The notes below the pieces were generated by a model, which was not told the origin of the DNA, searched no databases, and was given only the letters and a program-made list of their open reading frames with translations. From assembly GCF_004339085.1 (NCBI RefSeq), contig NZ_SMFX01000001.1:1496242-1560241 (forward strand): a stretch of DNA of 64,000 nt, given 5' to 3'. The translations under genes and the position numbers were made by a program. The stretch is from Thiogranum longum (lineage in GTDB: Bacteria; Pseudomonadota; Gammaproteobacteria; DSM-19610). Position 1 is the stretch's first letter. Every line of letters starts with the position of its first letter. This document shows positions 16,802 to 24,128 of the stretch, piece by piece.

Positions 16802-17545
16802 ATGCACGTGCAGTTGCGGTTTTATGAAGAGCTGAACGATTTTTTGGCGCCTGCATTGCGCAAAACGAGCATTGATCACACGTTTGACCGGCGCACTTCA
16901 GTCAAGGATATGATTGAGTCCTTTGGTGTACCCCATCCCGAGGTCGAACTGATTCTGGTCAATGGGAAATCGGTCGACTTTTCCTATATTGTCAAAGACG
17001 GTGACCAGATCAGCGTCTATCCGGTGTTTGAAAGCCTGGATATCAGTCCACTGATTCGCCTGCGGCCTGAACCCTTGCGGGTGGCGCGCTTTGTGATCGA
17101 CTGCAACCTGGGTCGGCTGGCACGCTATTTACGTCTGCTGGGTTTTGACAGTCTGTACCGCAATGACTATACCGACAAATCCATTGCCGACATCGCCCGG
17201 AATGAAAACCGCATTGTACTAACGCGCGACCGGGCTCTGTTACAGCATAAAATCATCACTCGCGGATATTTTGTTCGCGCCACAAAACCCAGGGAACAGG
17301 TCAGGGAAGTGTTGGCACGTTTTGATTTGTATCGACAGGTAAAACCGTTTACGCGTTGCGCCCGTTGCAACGGTGAGCTGAGTGATACAGACAAACAATC
17401 TGTATCAAAACGACTGGAGCCGAAAACCAGGCAGTTCTATGACACGTTCAGGGTCTGTAAATCTTGCGGACAGGTCTACTGGGAAGGCAGCCATCACAAA
17501 CGCATGCAGGCTTTACTGGACAGCTTTACAGAGAGGTTGAAATGA
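16802..17545 (+). CDS. Mut7-C RNase domain protein with N-terminal ubiquitin-like domain
   Basis: This 247-residue protein has an N-terminal ThiS/ubiquitin-like domain (about 1-85: RRTSVKDMIESFGVPHPEVELILVNG and DGDQISVYPVFE). A Mut7-C domain follows (about 90-247: FVIDCNLGRLARYLRLLGFD, then IVLTRDRALL), a PIN-fold RNase relative with the acidic residues D99 region and DR retained. A zinc ribbon (RCARCNGEL and VCKSCGQVYW) closes it. Mut7-C proteins are predicted RNases. The fusion with a β-grasp domain is common in bacteria, but its biological substrate is unknown. Confidence 0.87.
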   Translation: MHVQLRFYEELNDFLAPALRKTSIDHTFDRRTSVKDMIESFGVPHPEVELILVNGKSVDFSYIVKDGDQISVYPVFESLDISPLIRLRPEPLRVARFVIDCNLGRLARYLRLLGFDSLYRNDYTDKSIADIARNENRIVLTRDRALLQHKIITRGYFVRATKPREQVREVLARFDLYRQVKPFTRCARCNGELSDTDKQSVSKRLEPKTRQFYDTFRVCKSCGQVYWEGSHHKRMQALLDSFTERLK

Positions 17546-17634
17546 ATTTTCCCGGCCACCGTGGCATCGAAATGGTGTGCCGCCAGGGCACCCGGCAAGC
17601 TGTGGGTAATGGCATCCACATAACGGGGGCGCTG

Positions 17635-18333
17635 TTAACCGGAAACTTTTTTCAATACCGTCTGTTCATCGGGAAACGGCAACGCATCACCTTCCAGCCA
17701 CTTTAGTAATGACGCCCAGGTCTCGATGTCTTTTTTCGCATCGCGTTCGCCCAGTTCATGGATGCCGAGTCCCTGTTCAGTGGCCGTGACATAGTACTGG
17801 GTGTCACGGATTCTGCCGATCACCGGGATATCCAGGTTTTTCAGAAAACGCTCCAGTTTTTCGACGGCTTTGGTGCGGATACGGGTACGGTTGGTGACAA
17901 TCGCCAGGCGCGTGTTATGCACCCGCGCTTTACCGACCAGCAGCAGGTCGCGGATAAAATCCGCGGTGGAGTGAATGTCGATGGAGGAGGGCAGCACCGG
18001 GATCAGAATGATGTCCGCCTCGGCCACACGGTCTTCGATATCCACCAGGGCATAGCCGGCCGGCGTATCCGTGATAACAAAGCGAGTGTTTTCCGGGACC
18101 TTCATTTGCCAGGTGCGGGTAATGCCTTCGCGCGGCGGCTCAAACGCAGTCACACCGTGGATGGGCGCCCGTTCGGGGGGGCGCGCTTTAAGCCAGCGGC
18201 TGCTGGAGCCCTGCTTGTCGTAGTCGAACAAGGCGGTGCCATAGCCCTGAGCTGCGCAGAAACTGGCCAGATTGGTGGCCACGGTGGTCTTTCCGCAACC
18301 ACCCTTGGTATTCATGACGGTGATTCGCAGCAC
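17635..18333 (-). CDS. ParA/MinD-type partition ATPase (orphan)
   Basis: This 232-residue deviant-Walker ATPase has the motif MNTKGGCGKTTVATNLAS near the N-terminus, switch I FDYDKQGSS, and VITDTPAGY as switch II/Walker B. No parB or parS-like neighbour is seen. Such orphan ParA proteins position plasmids, carboxysomes, chemosensory clusters or other cargo. The start used is GTG (reading VLRITVMNTK) with a GAGG site about 11 bases upstream; an ATG 75 bases further upstream would add a Cys-rich stretch unlike the family. The cargo is unknown. Confidence 0.82.
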   Translation of the reverse strand: MLRITVMNTKGGCGKTTVATNLASFCAAQGYGTALFDYDKQGSSSRWLKARPPERAPIHGVTAFEPPREGITRTWQMKVPENTRFVITDTPAGYALVDIEDRVAEADIILIPVLPSSIDIHSTADFIRDLLLVGKARVHNTRLAIVTNRTRIRTKAVEKLERFLKNLDIPVIGRIRDTQYYVTATEQGLGIHELGERDAKKDIETWASLLKWLEGDALPFPDEQTVLKKVSG

Positions 18334-18441
18334 AGTGGGACGTACCTCGTCGCAAGTCGTTTTTGGTGTATTCAGGGGTTTAAGATAATAACAGGTTTGC
18401 CGGCACATGAAAGTGAGTACGCCAGTCAGATGTATTTACCG

Positions 18442-18648
18442 TCACCGCCTGAAGATATTAATCAGCGCCGTAACAATGACGCTGACAATGAACATCGATG
18501 TAATGGGAATAAAGATCCTGCTGCGACCGCTCTCGACACGGATATCGCCCGGCAGTTTGCCGAACCAGTTCAGCAACCAGGGGGCGAACTGTAAGATTAG
18601 CCCCAGGACCAGAATGATTGAACCTGCAATGATGAGCAAACGTGCCAT
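18442..18648 (-). CDS. DUF2905 family small membrane protein
   Basis: This 68-residue protein has two membrane helices (about 3-22 and 47-65) around the conserved loop WFGKLPGDIRVESGRSRIFIPITS. That loop is the DUF2905 signature. The family is widespread and uncharacterised. It is upstream of the parA gene on the same strand, about 100 bases from its start. Confidence 0.9.
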   Translation of the reverse strand: MARLLIIAGSIILVLGLILQFAPWLLNWFGKLPGDIRVESGRSRIFIPITSMFIVSVIVTALINIFRR

Positions 18649-18673
18649 ATCGAGAATGCTACCTTAATTATTA

Positions 18674-18853
18674 CTAAAGAAACGCTTCAAAGGCACTGGC
18701 AGCCAGTTGCTCCGAAAAGAACAGGGCGAAACCCGTGTTATTTCCCCAGTGTTCGATAACCTGCGCATAACTCAGTACCGAGCCGTCATCCGCGGCAATC
18801 CGGTACGGGTCAGTACTTCCCGGTTGCCGCTGTGCCTGAATCATGCGCCACAT
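18674..18853 (-). pseudogene. Truncated DUF6940 gene (copy 1)
   Basis: The frame reads MWRMIQAQRQPGSTDPYRIA and continues to SAFEAFL before a TAG stop at codon 60. It matches the first 59 residues of the intact 201-residue gene at 22730-23335 with few changes. Identity stops abruptly after GCGTTTCTT and unrelated sequence follows. The last ~140 residues are lost, so it is a pseudogene. It is part of a duplicated higBA-DUF6940 unit. Confidence 0.85.
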
Positions 18854-18969
18854 CGGCGACCCCTGTTATTTACGGATTATGCTCACCTTGGCGGACTTGT
18901 GGTCCCGCCAGAAGCCGCTGTCCTCCGGACCCAGACAATACTCCCGCCAATCGCTTAACGTGCCTTAGC

Positions 18970-19266
18970 TTAAGCCGCATGCGGATGAACCCGCTTCTCA
19001 ATTTCCTTCCCGACAGTCTGTGTCGCGACTCGCAGATCATACTCAGTCTGTAAACCCATCCAAAGTTCCGGTGAGACGCTGAAATAACGCCCAAGACGTA
19101 GCGCTGTATCTGCAGTAATACCACGCTTGCCATTCACAATTTCACTGATGCGACCGGGAGGCACATAGATATCCCGTGCCAGCCGATTGATGCTAATCTC
19201 CATGGGTTTTAGAAAGTCCTCCCGCAGAATTTCGCCGGGGTGGATGGGTGTTAGTTTTTTAGCCAT
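18970..19266 (-). CDS. higA: HigA-type antitoxin, copy 1 (orphaned)
   Basis: This 98-residue HTH protein begins MAKKLTPIHPGEILREDFLK, the HigA/VapI addiction-module antidote signature, with the helix-turn-helix INRLARDIYVPPGRISEIVNGKRGI. It is nearly identical to copy 2 at 23345-23641, with differences at E12 versus V12 and R80 versus M80. Its cognate toxin gene directly upstream is broken. It may persist as an anti-addiction antitoxin able to neutralise the copy 2 toxin, or simply be decaying. Confidence 0.9.
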   Translation of the reverse strand: MAKKLTPIHPGEILREDFLKPMEISINRLARDIYVPPGRISEIVNGKRGITADTALRLGRYFSVSPELWMGLQTEYDLRVATQTVGKEIEKRVHPHAA

Positions 19267-19275
19267 AGCAAAATC

Positions 19276-19355
19276 TCAGTGATAATCCACAATTTCAACA
19301 TCAGTCACTTCGCCGAAATTCCAGCAGAAGCAAAGCACACGAACGCCCGAATCAT
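19276..19355 (-). pseudogene. higB toxin remnant with internal deletion (copy 1)
   Basis: The frame starts MIRAFVC exactly like the intact higB, then jumps to the segment encoding its last ~20 residues, out of frame, and reads a premature TGA. About 200 bases present in copy 2 (23651-23929) are missing. The toxin is therefore inactive while its antitoxin is intact. Confidence 0.85.
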
Positions 19356-19688
19356 ACGGAAAACATAATATGTTAAGCGGCATGGTAAAAGTTTCGGGAT
19401 TACAGAGTGTGGAACGGGTGCCATCCTTGGCCTCCTGAGCAGTGATTTAGTTCAACTGCACGATATTACATCATTCGGAACAAATCGTTCTACGGGCGAT
19501 TACGCATAAAGGGCGACACGCGGAGGTAAGTAAAGCCTATTAGTATCAACTGTTGCCAGGTTCTGATACTCAGCCACGTCGGCAGAGGCTTTTCCGCTTA
19601 CCTTGAAATTCCGTCGAATGCTAAAGCCCCCCGCGCCCGGCGCCGAAACATCCCCTGTTGGCTCTTTACCACACAGGGAAGCTACGGG

Positions 19689-20804
19689 ATGAGACTCGCT
19701 CACTGGCAGGGAAAAGCTTTCGCGATCCTCTTCCTCGTTCTCGCTGCGGCCTGGAACGCCGCGGGTGACAGCGGGGAAGCATCGCGACTCTATGAACAGG
19801 CCCATCGGTTGATGGACGAGGCCGAGGGCAGTCGCGCGAAGCTGCTGCAGGCCGCAGAGATCCTCTCCGAACTGCAACAGAAATTCCCCGAAAGCGAACT
19901 ATCCTGGATCCTGGCGGGACGCCTGATCCTCAAGGCCGGTTATATCAACCGCACCAACTACAGCGAGGAATCCCTGAAGCTTTCCGTTCAGTATTTCCAC
20001 AAGGCGCTGGCAATCAACCCCGACAGCCTTGATACGATGGTTTTCAGCGCCTATCCCTATCTCTATCAAGGGGACCTGGAAAATGCGAAACGACGCGCCG
20101 GGGTAGCCGCGGAAATCGACCCGGACGCGGTGCGCCTGCTTTTTCTCCAGGGGGACATCGCCCATAAGGAAAAAGACTGGCAAGAAGAGATTCGACTGGC
20201 GAAACGGGTTCTTGCGTCCACAGACGACCCGCTGTTTACCGGTTTCGCCTACAGCGACCTGGCCAACGCCTACAGGGTCACGAAGCAGTATGGAAAAGCC
20301 GAACACTATTACCTGAAGATCATCGAACTCAAACCCGACTCGGCCTGGAGCCTGATCAACTACGGCAGCTTCCTGGTCAAACGAGGGGAGTACGACAAGG
20401 CCATCGATATCCTCAACCGGTCGATGCAAATCACCGAATCCGGCATGGGACATCACCTGCTCGCCAAAGCCTGGTACGGCAAGGGTCGCAAGCTGTACTG
20501 GGAAGACGGAAAACCTGCGGAGGGCGTGAAGTCTTTCAAGAATGTGCTGCGCCATGATCCCGACCACGCGAACGCCCTTTACGGACTGGGCCTGTACTAC
20601 TACCGTAAAGGCCACCAGTCAAAAGACCAGGTCGAACTCTACAGGGCCGAAGGCTATTACAAACGTGCCATCGAAGCGGACCCGGAACACGAACAGGCGA
20701 TAGCGCAGCTGGCAAGGCTGCAGAAGCTGCTGGGCTGGCTGAAGAAGCATCCCGCGCAGAAGAAGCCGGTCAAACCTTTCACCAGCCCGCCGTCGCAGGG
20801 TTGA
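19689..20804 (+). CDS. TPR-repeat exported protein
   Basis: This 371-residue protein has a signal peptide (1-25, AAAWNAAG) and about seven tetratricopeptide-like repeats across 30-340, for example SVQYFHKALAINPDS, ANAYRVTKQYGKAEHYYLKIIELKPDS, YDKAIDILNRSM and AEGYYKRAIEADPEHEQA. The tail is Lys/Pro-rich. TPR proteins of this kind act as periplasmic scaffolds; the partner is unknown. It lies between two decayed fragments in the island and is flanked by no obvious operon partner. Confidence 0.82.
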   Translation: MRLAHWQGKAFAILFLVLAAAWNAAGDSGEASRLYEQAHRLMDEAEGSRAKLLQAAEILSELQQKFPESELSWILAGRLILKAGYINRTNYSEESLKLSVQYFHKALAINPDSLDTMVFSAYPYLYQGDLENAKRRAGVAAEIDPDAVRLLFLQGDIAHKEKDWQEEIRLAKRVLASTDDPLFTGFAYSDLANAYRVTKQYGKAEHYYLKIIELKPDSAWSLINYGSFLVKRGEYDKAIDILNRSMQITESGMGHHLLAKAWYGKGRKLYWEDGKPAEGVKSFKNVLRHDPDHANALYGLGLYYYRKGHQSKDQVELYRAEGYYKRAIEADPEHEQAIAQLARLQKLLGWLKKHPAQKKPVKPFTSPPSQG

Positions 20805-20845
20805 GCCCGACGGCGAGGGGAGAGAAAGAAGGGGGCTGAAGCGCA

Positions 20846-21010
20846 TTATGCAGCGTTAATCTCAAACTCCGTTGCTTTTACAACAGGTTTCACCGGCCTG
20901 TTCTTCTTAACAAGCTCAACAAAGCCATAATGCACCATTGTTTTCAGCGTTCTTGAAAGGTTGCTGGGCTCGCGGCCTACCGCATCAGCAAGTGCCTTCA
21001 ATGACTCCGG
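20846..21010 (-). pseudogene. 3' remnant of an HVO_A0114-type HTH regulator
   Basis: The minus strand reads PESLKALADAVGREPSNLSR, then TLKTMVHYGFVELVKK and a 54-residue end. This is the winged-helix C-terminus of the same small DNA-binding family as the TumA-like protein at 22387. An in-frame TAG lies immediately before it (21011-21013) and no start codon with an N-terminal domain follows upstream. It is probably a remnant of a second TumE/TumA-like locus, no longer translated. Confidence 0.6.
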
Positions 21011-21068
21011 CTACATCTCCGCATTGTATTTACCGAAGTACTTTATCCGCCTCAAAGGGTGATGTCCG

Positions 21069-21980
21069 TCACCGCCCCCCTTTAACTGGTCCCGTTTTTC
21101 TAAAGAAAGCTGCCGCGTTGTCCCTGCGTAATTTTTGCGCCAGGTCGGGCGGAAGAAGGCGCAGCCAGCCACGGTGAAAAGCGATGAAACGACCGTACTG
21201 CTGCCAGCCACTGTCCGGTTCGTCCCAACTGTCCAGTCGTTCCACTGACCACACAGGGTCTGAACCCACCATGAATCGATCGGGAAAGGAGCCGATCAGG
21301 TCGCGCCACTCGGGGAGCAGGGCGCCGTCATCGCCAGTAATGGGGTTATTGACGAAACGCCAGGGGTCGCGCGCAGACAATTCGGCCCAAACGTTGGGGC
21401 AACGCTGCAACACATCCGACACTTGCGCGGGTGTGAGAATGGCGCCGGCGTGTGCCCACAGCAGTTTCACACGGGGATAGCGAAGGCAGAGCTTGAGCAT
21501 GTAATCCGCTGTGCTGAATTCGGTGTGCAGCAGCATCGGTACGTCAAAGTCTTCGGCGACAGCGGCCAGACCGGCAATGACCGGGCTGTGCGGTGGCGGT
21601 GCAAAGCCGCCGACCAGGTGCAGTTCGCCGATGCCATGATACTGGCCGGACTCAAGCGCCTTTCGTGCCTGGTCTATCACGTCTGCATCGTGCGCCCAGG
21701 TCGACCAGTCGCCCGGTTTCCGGTACGGGCTCCAGATCGGAATGACACGTTGCGGCGCCAACCTCTGGAGCTCAATCGCAAGTTCTGCCGGGGTGCCGAT
21801 CACCACCGCCAGTGCGACCGCGTTTTCCTCCAGGATCGCTACCGCCTGCTGTGCGCTGGTTACATCCTCCTGGCTCCACTTGTAATGAACGTGTACATCG
21901 GCCAGCGGCGGCGCGCTCCAGGCGGGTAGTGACAACAGGCCAAACAGCAAGTAAACAAGGAAGCGCATGGGTTGCAGCAT
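21069..21980 (-). CDS. Exported amidohydrolase family (TIM-barrel metal-dependent hydrolase)
   Basis: This 303-residue protein has a signal peptide (1-22, LLSLPAWSA), then the amidohydrolase-2 metal motif DVHVHYKW, VPMLLHTEFS, LLWAHAGAI and the late catalytic Asp in FMVGSDPVW. These are the ligands of amidohydrolase-related TIM barrels. The periplasmic location is uncommon. The substrate is unknown. Its 3' end abuts the broken HTH fragment, and upstream sits a short TGTCTGTCCCC motif resembling the dispersed repeats. Confidence 0.85.
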   Translation of the reverse strand: MLQPMRFLVYLLFGLLSLPAWSAPPLADVHVHYKWSQEDVTSAQQAVAILEENAVALAVVIGTPAELAIELQRLAPQRVIPIWSPYRKPGDWSTWAHDADVIDQARKALESGQYHGIGELHLVGGFAPPPHSPVIAGLAAVAEDFDVPMLLHTEFSTADYMLKLCLRYPRVKLLWAHAGAILTPAQVSDVLQRCPNVWAELSARDPWRFVNNPITGDDGALLPEWRDLIGSFPDRFMVGSDPVWSVERLDSWDEPDSGWQQYGRFIAFHRGWLRLLPPDLAQKLRRDNAAAFFRKTGPVKGGR

Positions 21981-22054
21981 AGAACAAAGTCCCTGGAGGC
22001 GGGGATAATTGTGTCTGTCCCCATCTATTGATCCCTGGTTACACTTAAGAAGTT

Positions 22055-22384
22055 ATGGTGCTTGACGCCATATATAATTATGGTGTAAAAGACCATATGA
22101 ACGCAAGGAAGCTGTTCTACCACAAGGCAACCCGTGGTGATGTGATCGTTGAAATGGTGATCTGGCAATTGCCGGAAAACTCCGTGGAAAGACCGCATAG
22201 CCTTAAATACCGATTCTTTTGCGGTACCGCAGAAAGTTGTTATGTGCGCTACGACAATGAGACCGGTAAAGGCGATCACCGTCACTATGGCGCTCAGGAA
22301 GAGCATTATCCTTTCCAGTCTATAGAGAGACTGGTTGAAGATTTTCGCAGCGACTGCGTCCGACTTGCGGACTGGGAGTGGTGA
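22055..22384 (+). CDS. TumE-like toxin (DUF6516) of a type II toxin-antitoxin system
   Basis: This protein of up to 109 residues has the TumE/DUF6516 core VEMVIWQLPENSVERPHSLKY-like region, VRYDNETGKGDHRHYG and SIERLVEDFRSDC. Homologues are toxin genes paired with a small HVO_A0114-type DNA-binding antitoxin, as here. The first ATG (22055) has an AAGAAG sequence before it; a second ATG at 22097 (MNARKLFYHK) matches the typical family start better, so the mature toxin could be 95 residues. It lies three bases from the antitoxin start, a tight operon. Confidence 0.8.
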   Translation: MVLDAIYNYGVKDHMNARKLFYHKATRGDVIVEMVIWQLPENSVERPHSLKYRFFCGTAESCYVRYDNETGKGDHRHYGAQEEHYPFQSIERLVEDFRSDCVRLADWEW

Positions 22385-22386
22385 CC

Positions 22387-22746
22387 ATGAAGCGTATTGA
22401 GATTGAAGTTATGCGTTCCAGTGACGCATTGAAGGCAGCCGTTGAAACCTGGCATAAAGCCAAGGCCGGAAAGAAGGTCACCCCCAGGCTGTCATTTGGC
22501 AGTATCAAGGACCTGTTCTCAGCCATCACAGAGAAACGTCTTGAACTGCTGCGTTACGTGGCAGAGCGTCAAGGCACATTGAATACCCGTCAGTTGGCGC
22601 AGGCATTGGGCAGGGATTATAAAAACATCCACACCGATGTCAGCGCGCTGGACGAACTGGGTTTGATCGAGAAGGGCGAAAAGGGCGTGTTAACCGTTCC
22701 CTACGATGAGATCGTTATTCATGCCGGCCTTACAGAGGCTGCATAG
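22387..22746 (+). CDS. TumA-like antitoxin (HVO_A0114 family HTH protein)
   Basis: This 119-residue protein has an N-terminal segment rich in charged residues (toxin-contact region) and a winged helix at about 50-100: RLELLRYVAERQGTLNTRQL, ALGRDYKNIHTDVSALDELGL. This pairing defines the TumE/TumA type. GGAG lies nine bases before the ATG used; a GTG three codons upstream overlaps the toxin stop. Its 3' end overlaps the convergent DUF6940 gene by 17 bases. It likely neutralises the toxin and represses the operon. Confidence 0.82.
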   Translation: MKRIEIEVMRSSDALKAAVETWHKAKAGKKVTPRLSFGSIKDLFSAITEKRLELLRYVAERQGTLNTRQLAQALGRDYKNIHTDVSALDELGLIEKGEKGVLTVPYDEIVIHAGLTEAA

Positions 22747-23335
22747 TATAGGTTTGATAGGGCGCATACCGGTAGTACTTTGGAACACTATCCAGCCTGA
22801 CGTGCAACCAATAGACACCAAGACCACAGGTACTGACCCACAACGGCTGGTCACTTAAAGCACTGGAAACCGCTTCGGAAACTGACCTCCATAGTTCCAC
22901 CACTGCATTAGCCGGCGCCTGGCGCAGAAAAGCGGCGAGGTGTGTACAGGCACTCACGGGTTCCAGTGGACAAGGTGCAATCAACCGGGCATCGCCACCA
23001 AGATTGTCGAAACTGACCATCATCTGTCCACGGTCTGTTTCGAAGTGTTCAGCAAACGCTGTTGAATCGGGTGATGCCCGGGCAAGCCGGGGGCTGTCTA
23101 CCAGCACGTATTCAAACGGGCGTTGTAAGCTGTCACGGGTAATCGGCGGTGTCTCCCACAAGAATGCTTCAAATGCACTGGCAGCCAGTTGCTTCGAAAA
23201 GAACAGGGCGAAACTCGTGTTATTTCCCCAGTGTTCGATAACCTGCGCATAACTCAGTACCGAGCCGTCATCCGCGGTAATCCGGTACGGGTCAGTACTT
23301 CCCGGTTGCAGTTGCTCCTGAATCATGTGCCACAT
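22730..23335 (-). CDS. DUF6940 family protein, intact copy
   Basis: This 201-residue soluble protein reads DGSVLSYAQVIEHWGNN, then FALFFSKQLAASAFEAFLWETPPITR and FEYVLVDSPRLARASPDSTAFAEHF, and ends with GLGVYWLHVRLDSVPKYYRYAPY. The composition suggests an α/β fold; I know of no described activity. It starts 10 bases after the higA stop, so it is the third gene of a higB-higA-DUF6940 operon. The same linkage is present in the degraded copy at 18.7-19.4 kb. A role with the toxin-antitoxin pair is inferred from linkage only. Confidence 0.75.
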   Translation of the reverse strand: MWHMIQEQLQPGSTDPYRITADDGSVLSYAQVIEHWGNNTSFALFFSKQLAASAFEAFLWETPPITRDSLQRPFEYVLVDSPRLARASPDSTAFAEHFETDRGQMMVSFDNLGGDARLIAPCPLEPVSACTHLAAFLRQAPANAVVELWRSVSEAVSSALSDQPLWVSTCGLGVYWLHVRLDSVPKYYRYAPYQTYTMQPL

Positions 23336-23344
23336 CGGCGACCC

Positions 23345-23641
23345 CTAAGCCGCATGCGGATGAACCCGCTTCTCAATTTCTTTCCCGACCGTCTGTGTTG
23401 CCATCCGCAAATCATACTCAGTCTGTAAGCCCATCCAGAGCTCCGGGGACACGCTGAAATAACGCCCAAGGCGTAGCGCTGTATCCGCAGTAATACCACG
23501 CTTACCATTCACAATTTCACTGATCCGGCCGGGCGGCACATAGATATCCCGTGCCAGCCGATTGATGCTGATCTCCATGGGTTTCAGAAAGTCCTCCCGG
23601 AGAATTACGCCGGGGTGGATGGGTGTTAGTTTTTTAGCCAT
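23345..23641 (-). CDS. higA: HigA-type antitoxin, copy 2
   Basis: This 98-residue HTH antitoxin has the same helix-turn-helix as copy 1 (LARDIYVPPGRISEIVNGK) and the IHPGVILREDFL start. It follows higB by nine bases and precedes DUF6940 by ten. In HigBA systems the toxin is encoded first, as here. HigA binds operator sequence in its own promoter; a palindrome at 23938-23960 is a candidate site. Confidence 0.92.
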   Translation of the reverse strand: MAKKLTPIHPGVILREDFLKPMEISINRLARDIYVPPGRISEIVNGKRGITADTALRLGRYFSVSPELWMGLQTEYDLRMATQTVGKEIEKRVHPHAA

Positions 23642-23650
23642 AACAAAATC

Positions 23651-23929
23651 TCAGTGATAATCCACAATTTCAACATCCGTCACTTCGCCGAAATTCCAGC
23701 AGAAGCAAATACGCCATTGATCGTTAATCCGGATGCTGTGTTGTCCCTTACGGTTGCCTTTTAAGGCTTCCAGACGATTGCCAGGAGGTACCTTCAGATC
23801 CTGCAGGCGTCTGGCCTGATCCAGGTACAGCAACTTGCGGCGGGCAACTCGCTCAATGTTTTTGAAACGCGGAACAACGTTATCGTTAAACAAGGATTCC
23901 GTGTCCTTGCACACGAACGCCCGAATCAT
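23651..23929 (-). CDS. higB: HigB-type RelE/ParE-superfamily toxin
   Basis: This 92-residue toxin reads MIRAFVCKDTESLFND, RKLLYLDQARRLQDLKVPPGNRLEALKG, then GQHSIRINDQWRICFCWN, the HigB/plasmid-maintenance killer signature with the C-terminal WRICF strand and HYxx-like VEIVDYH end. HigB toxins cleave mRNA at the ribosome. This copy is full length, unlike the one at 19276. It is first in the operon. Confidence 0.92.
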   Translation of the reverse strand: MIRAFVCKDTESLFNDNVVPRFKNIERVARRKLLYLDQARRLQDLKVPPGNRLEALKGNRKGQHSIRINDQWRICFCWNFGEVTDVEIVDYH

Positions 23930-23937
23930 ACGGGAAA

Positions 23938-23960
23938 CATATTACGGGAAACGTAATATG
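23938..23960. promoter_or_regulatory. Palindromic operator candidate of the higBA operon
   Basis: CATATTAC and GTAATATG form perfect 8-base arms around a GGGAAAC spacer, directly upstream of the higB start. The ACGGGAAAC unit is tandemly repeated in this copy (14-base period) but occurs once in the degraded copy at 19.36 kb, which therefore lacks the full palindrome. It is consistent with autoregulation by HigA. Confidence 0.55.
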
Positions 23961-24128
23961 TCAAGCGGCATCGGAAAAGTTTCGGGATTACAGAGTATGG
24001 AACGGGTGCCATCCTTGGCCTCCTGAGCGGTGATTTACTTCAACTGCACGATGTTACATCAATCGGGATTCGGATAACCCCCTGTTTATATACTTGCCCT
24101 GAAGAAAACCGTATCCTTGGTGCAACAC

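Larger units (their letters stand above)
18674..19481. repeat. Duplicated higB-higA-DUF6940 unit, copy 1 (degraded)
   Basis: This segment is a diverged copy of about 23150-24067 in the same orientation. It covers the DUF6940 5' end, higA, a deleted higB, and about 100 bases of shared upstream sequence (GGGATTACAGAGT, CCATCCTTGGCCTCCTGAG). Compared with copy 2 it has an extra ~110 bases between DUF6940 and higA and an internal deletion in higB. Confidence 0.85.
23160..24067. repeat. Duplicated higB-higA-DUF6940 unit, copy 2
   Basis: This is the better-preserved copy of the unit at 18674-19481, in direct orientation about 4.5 kb away. The homology starts inside DUF6940 and ends in the 5' flank just before the DUF2157 pseudogene. 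Direct repeats of this length can recombine and delete the 4-5 kb between them. Confidence 0.85.

Noticed and set aside
17546-17634. 55-codon plus-strand frame starting at the end of the Mut7-C gene
   Set aside because: Most of it is antisense to the 3' end of parA, and no family resemblance is visible.
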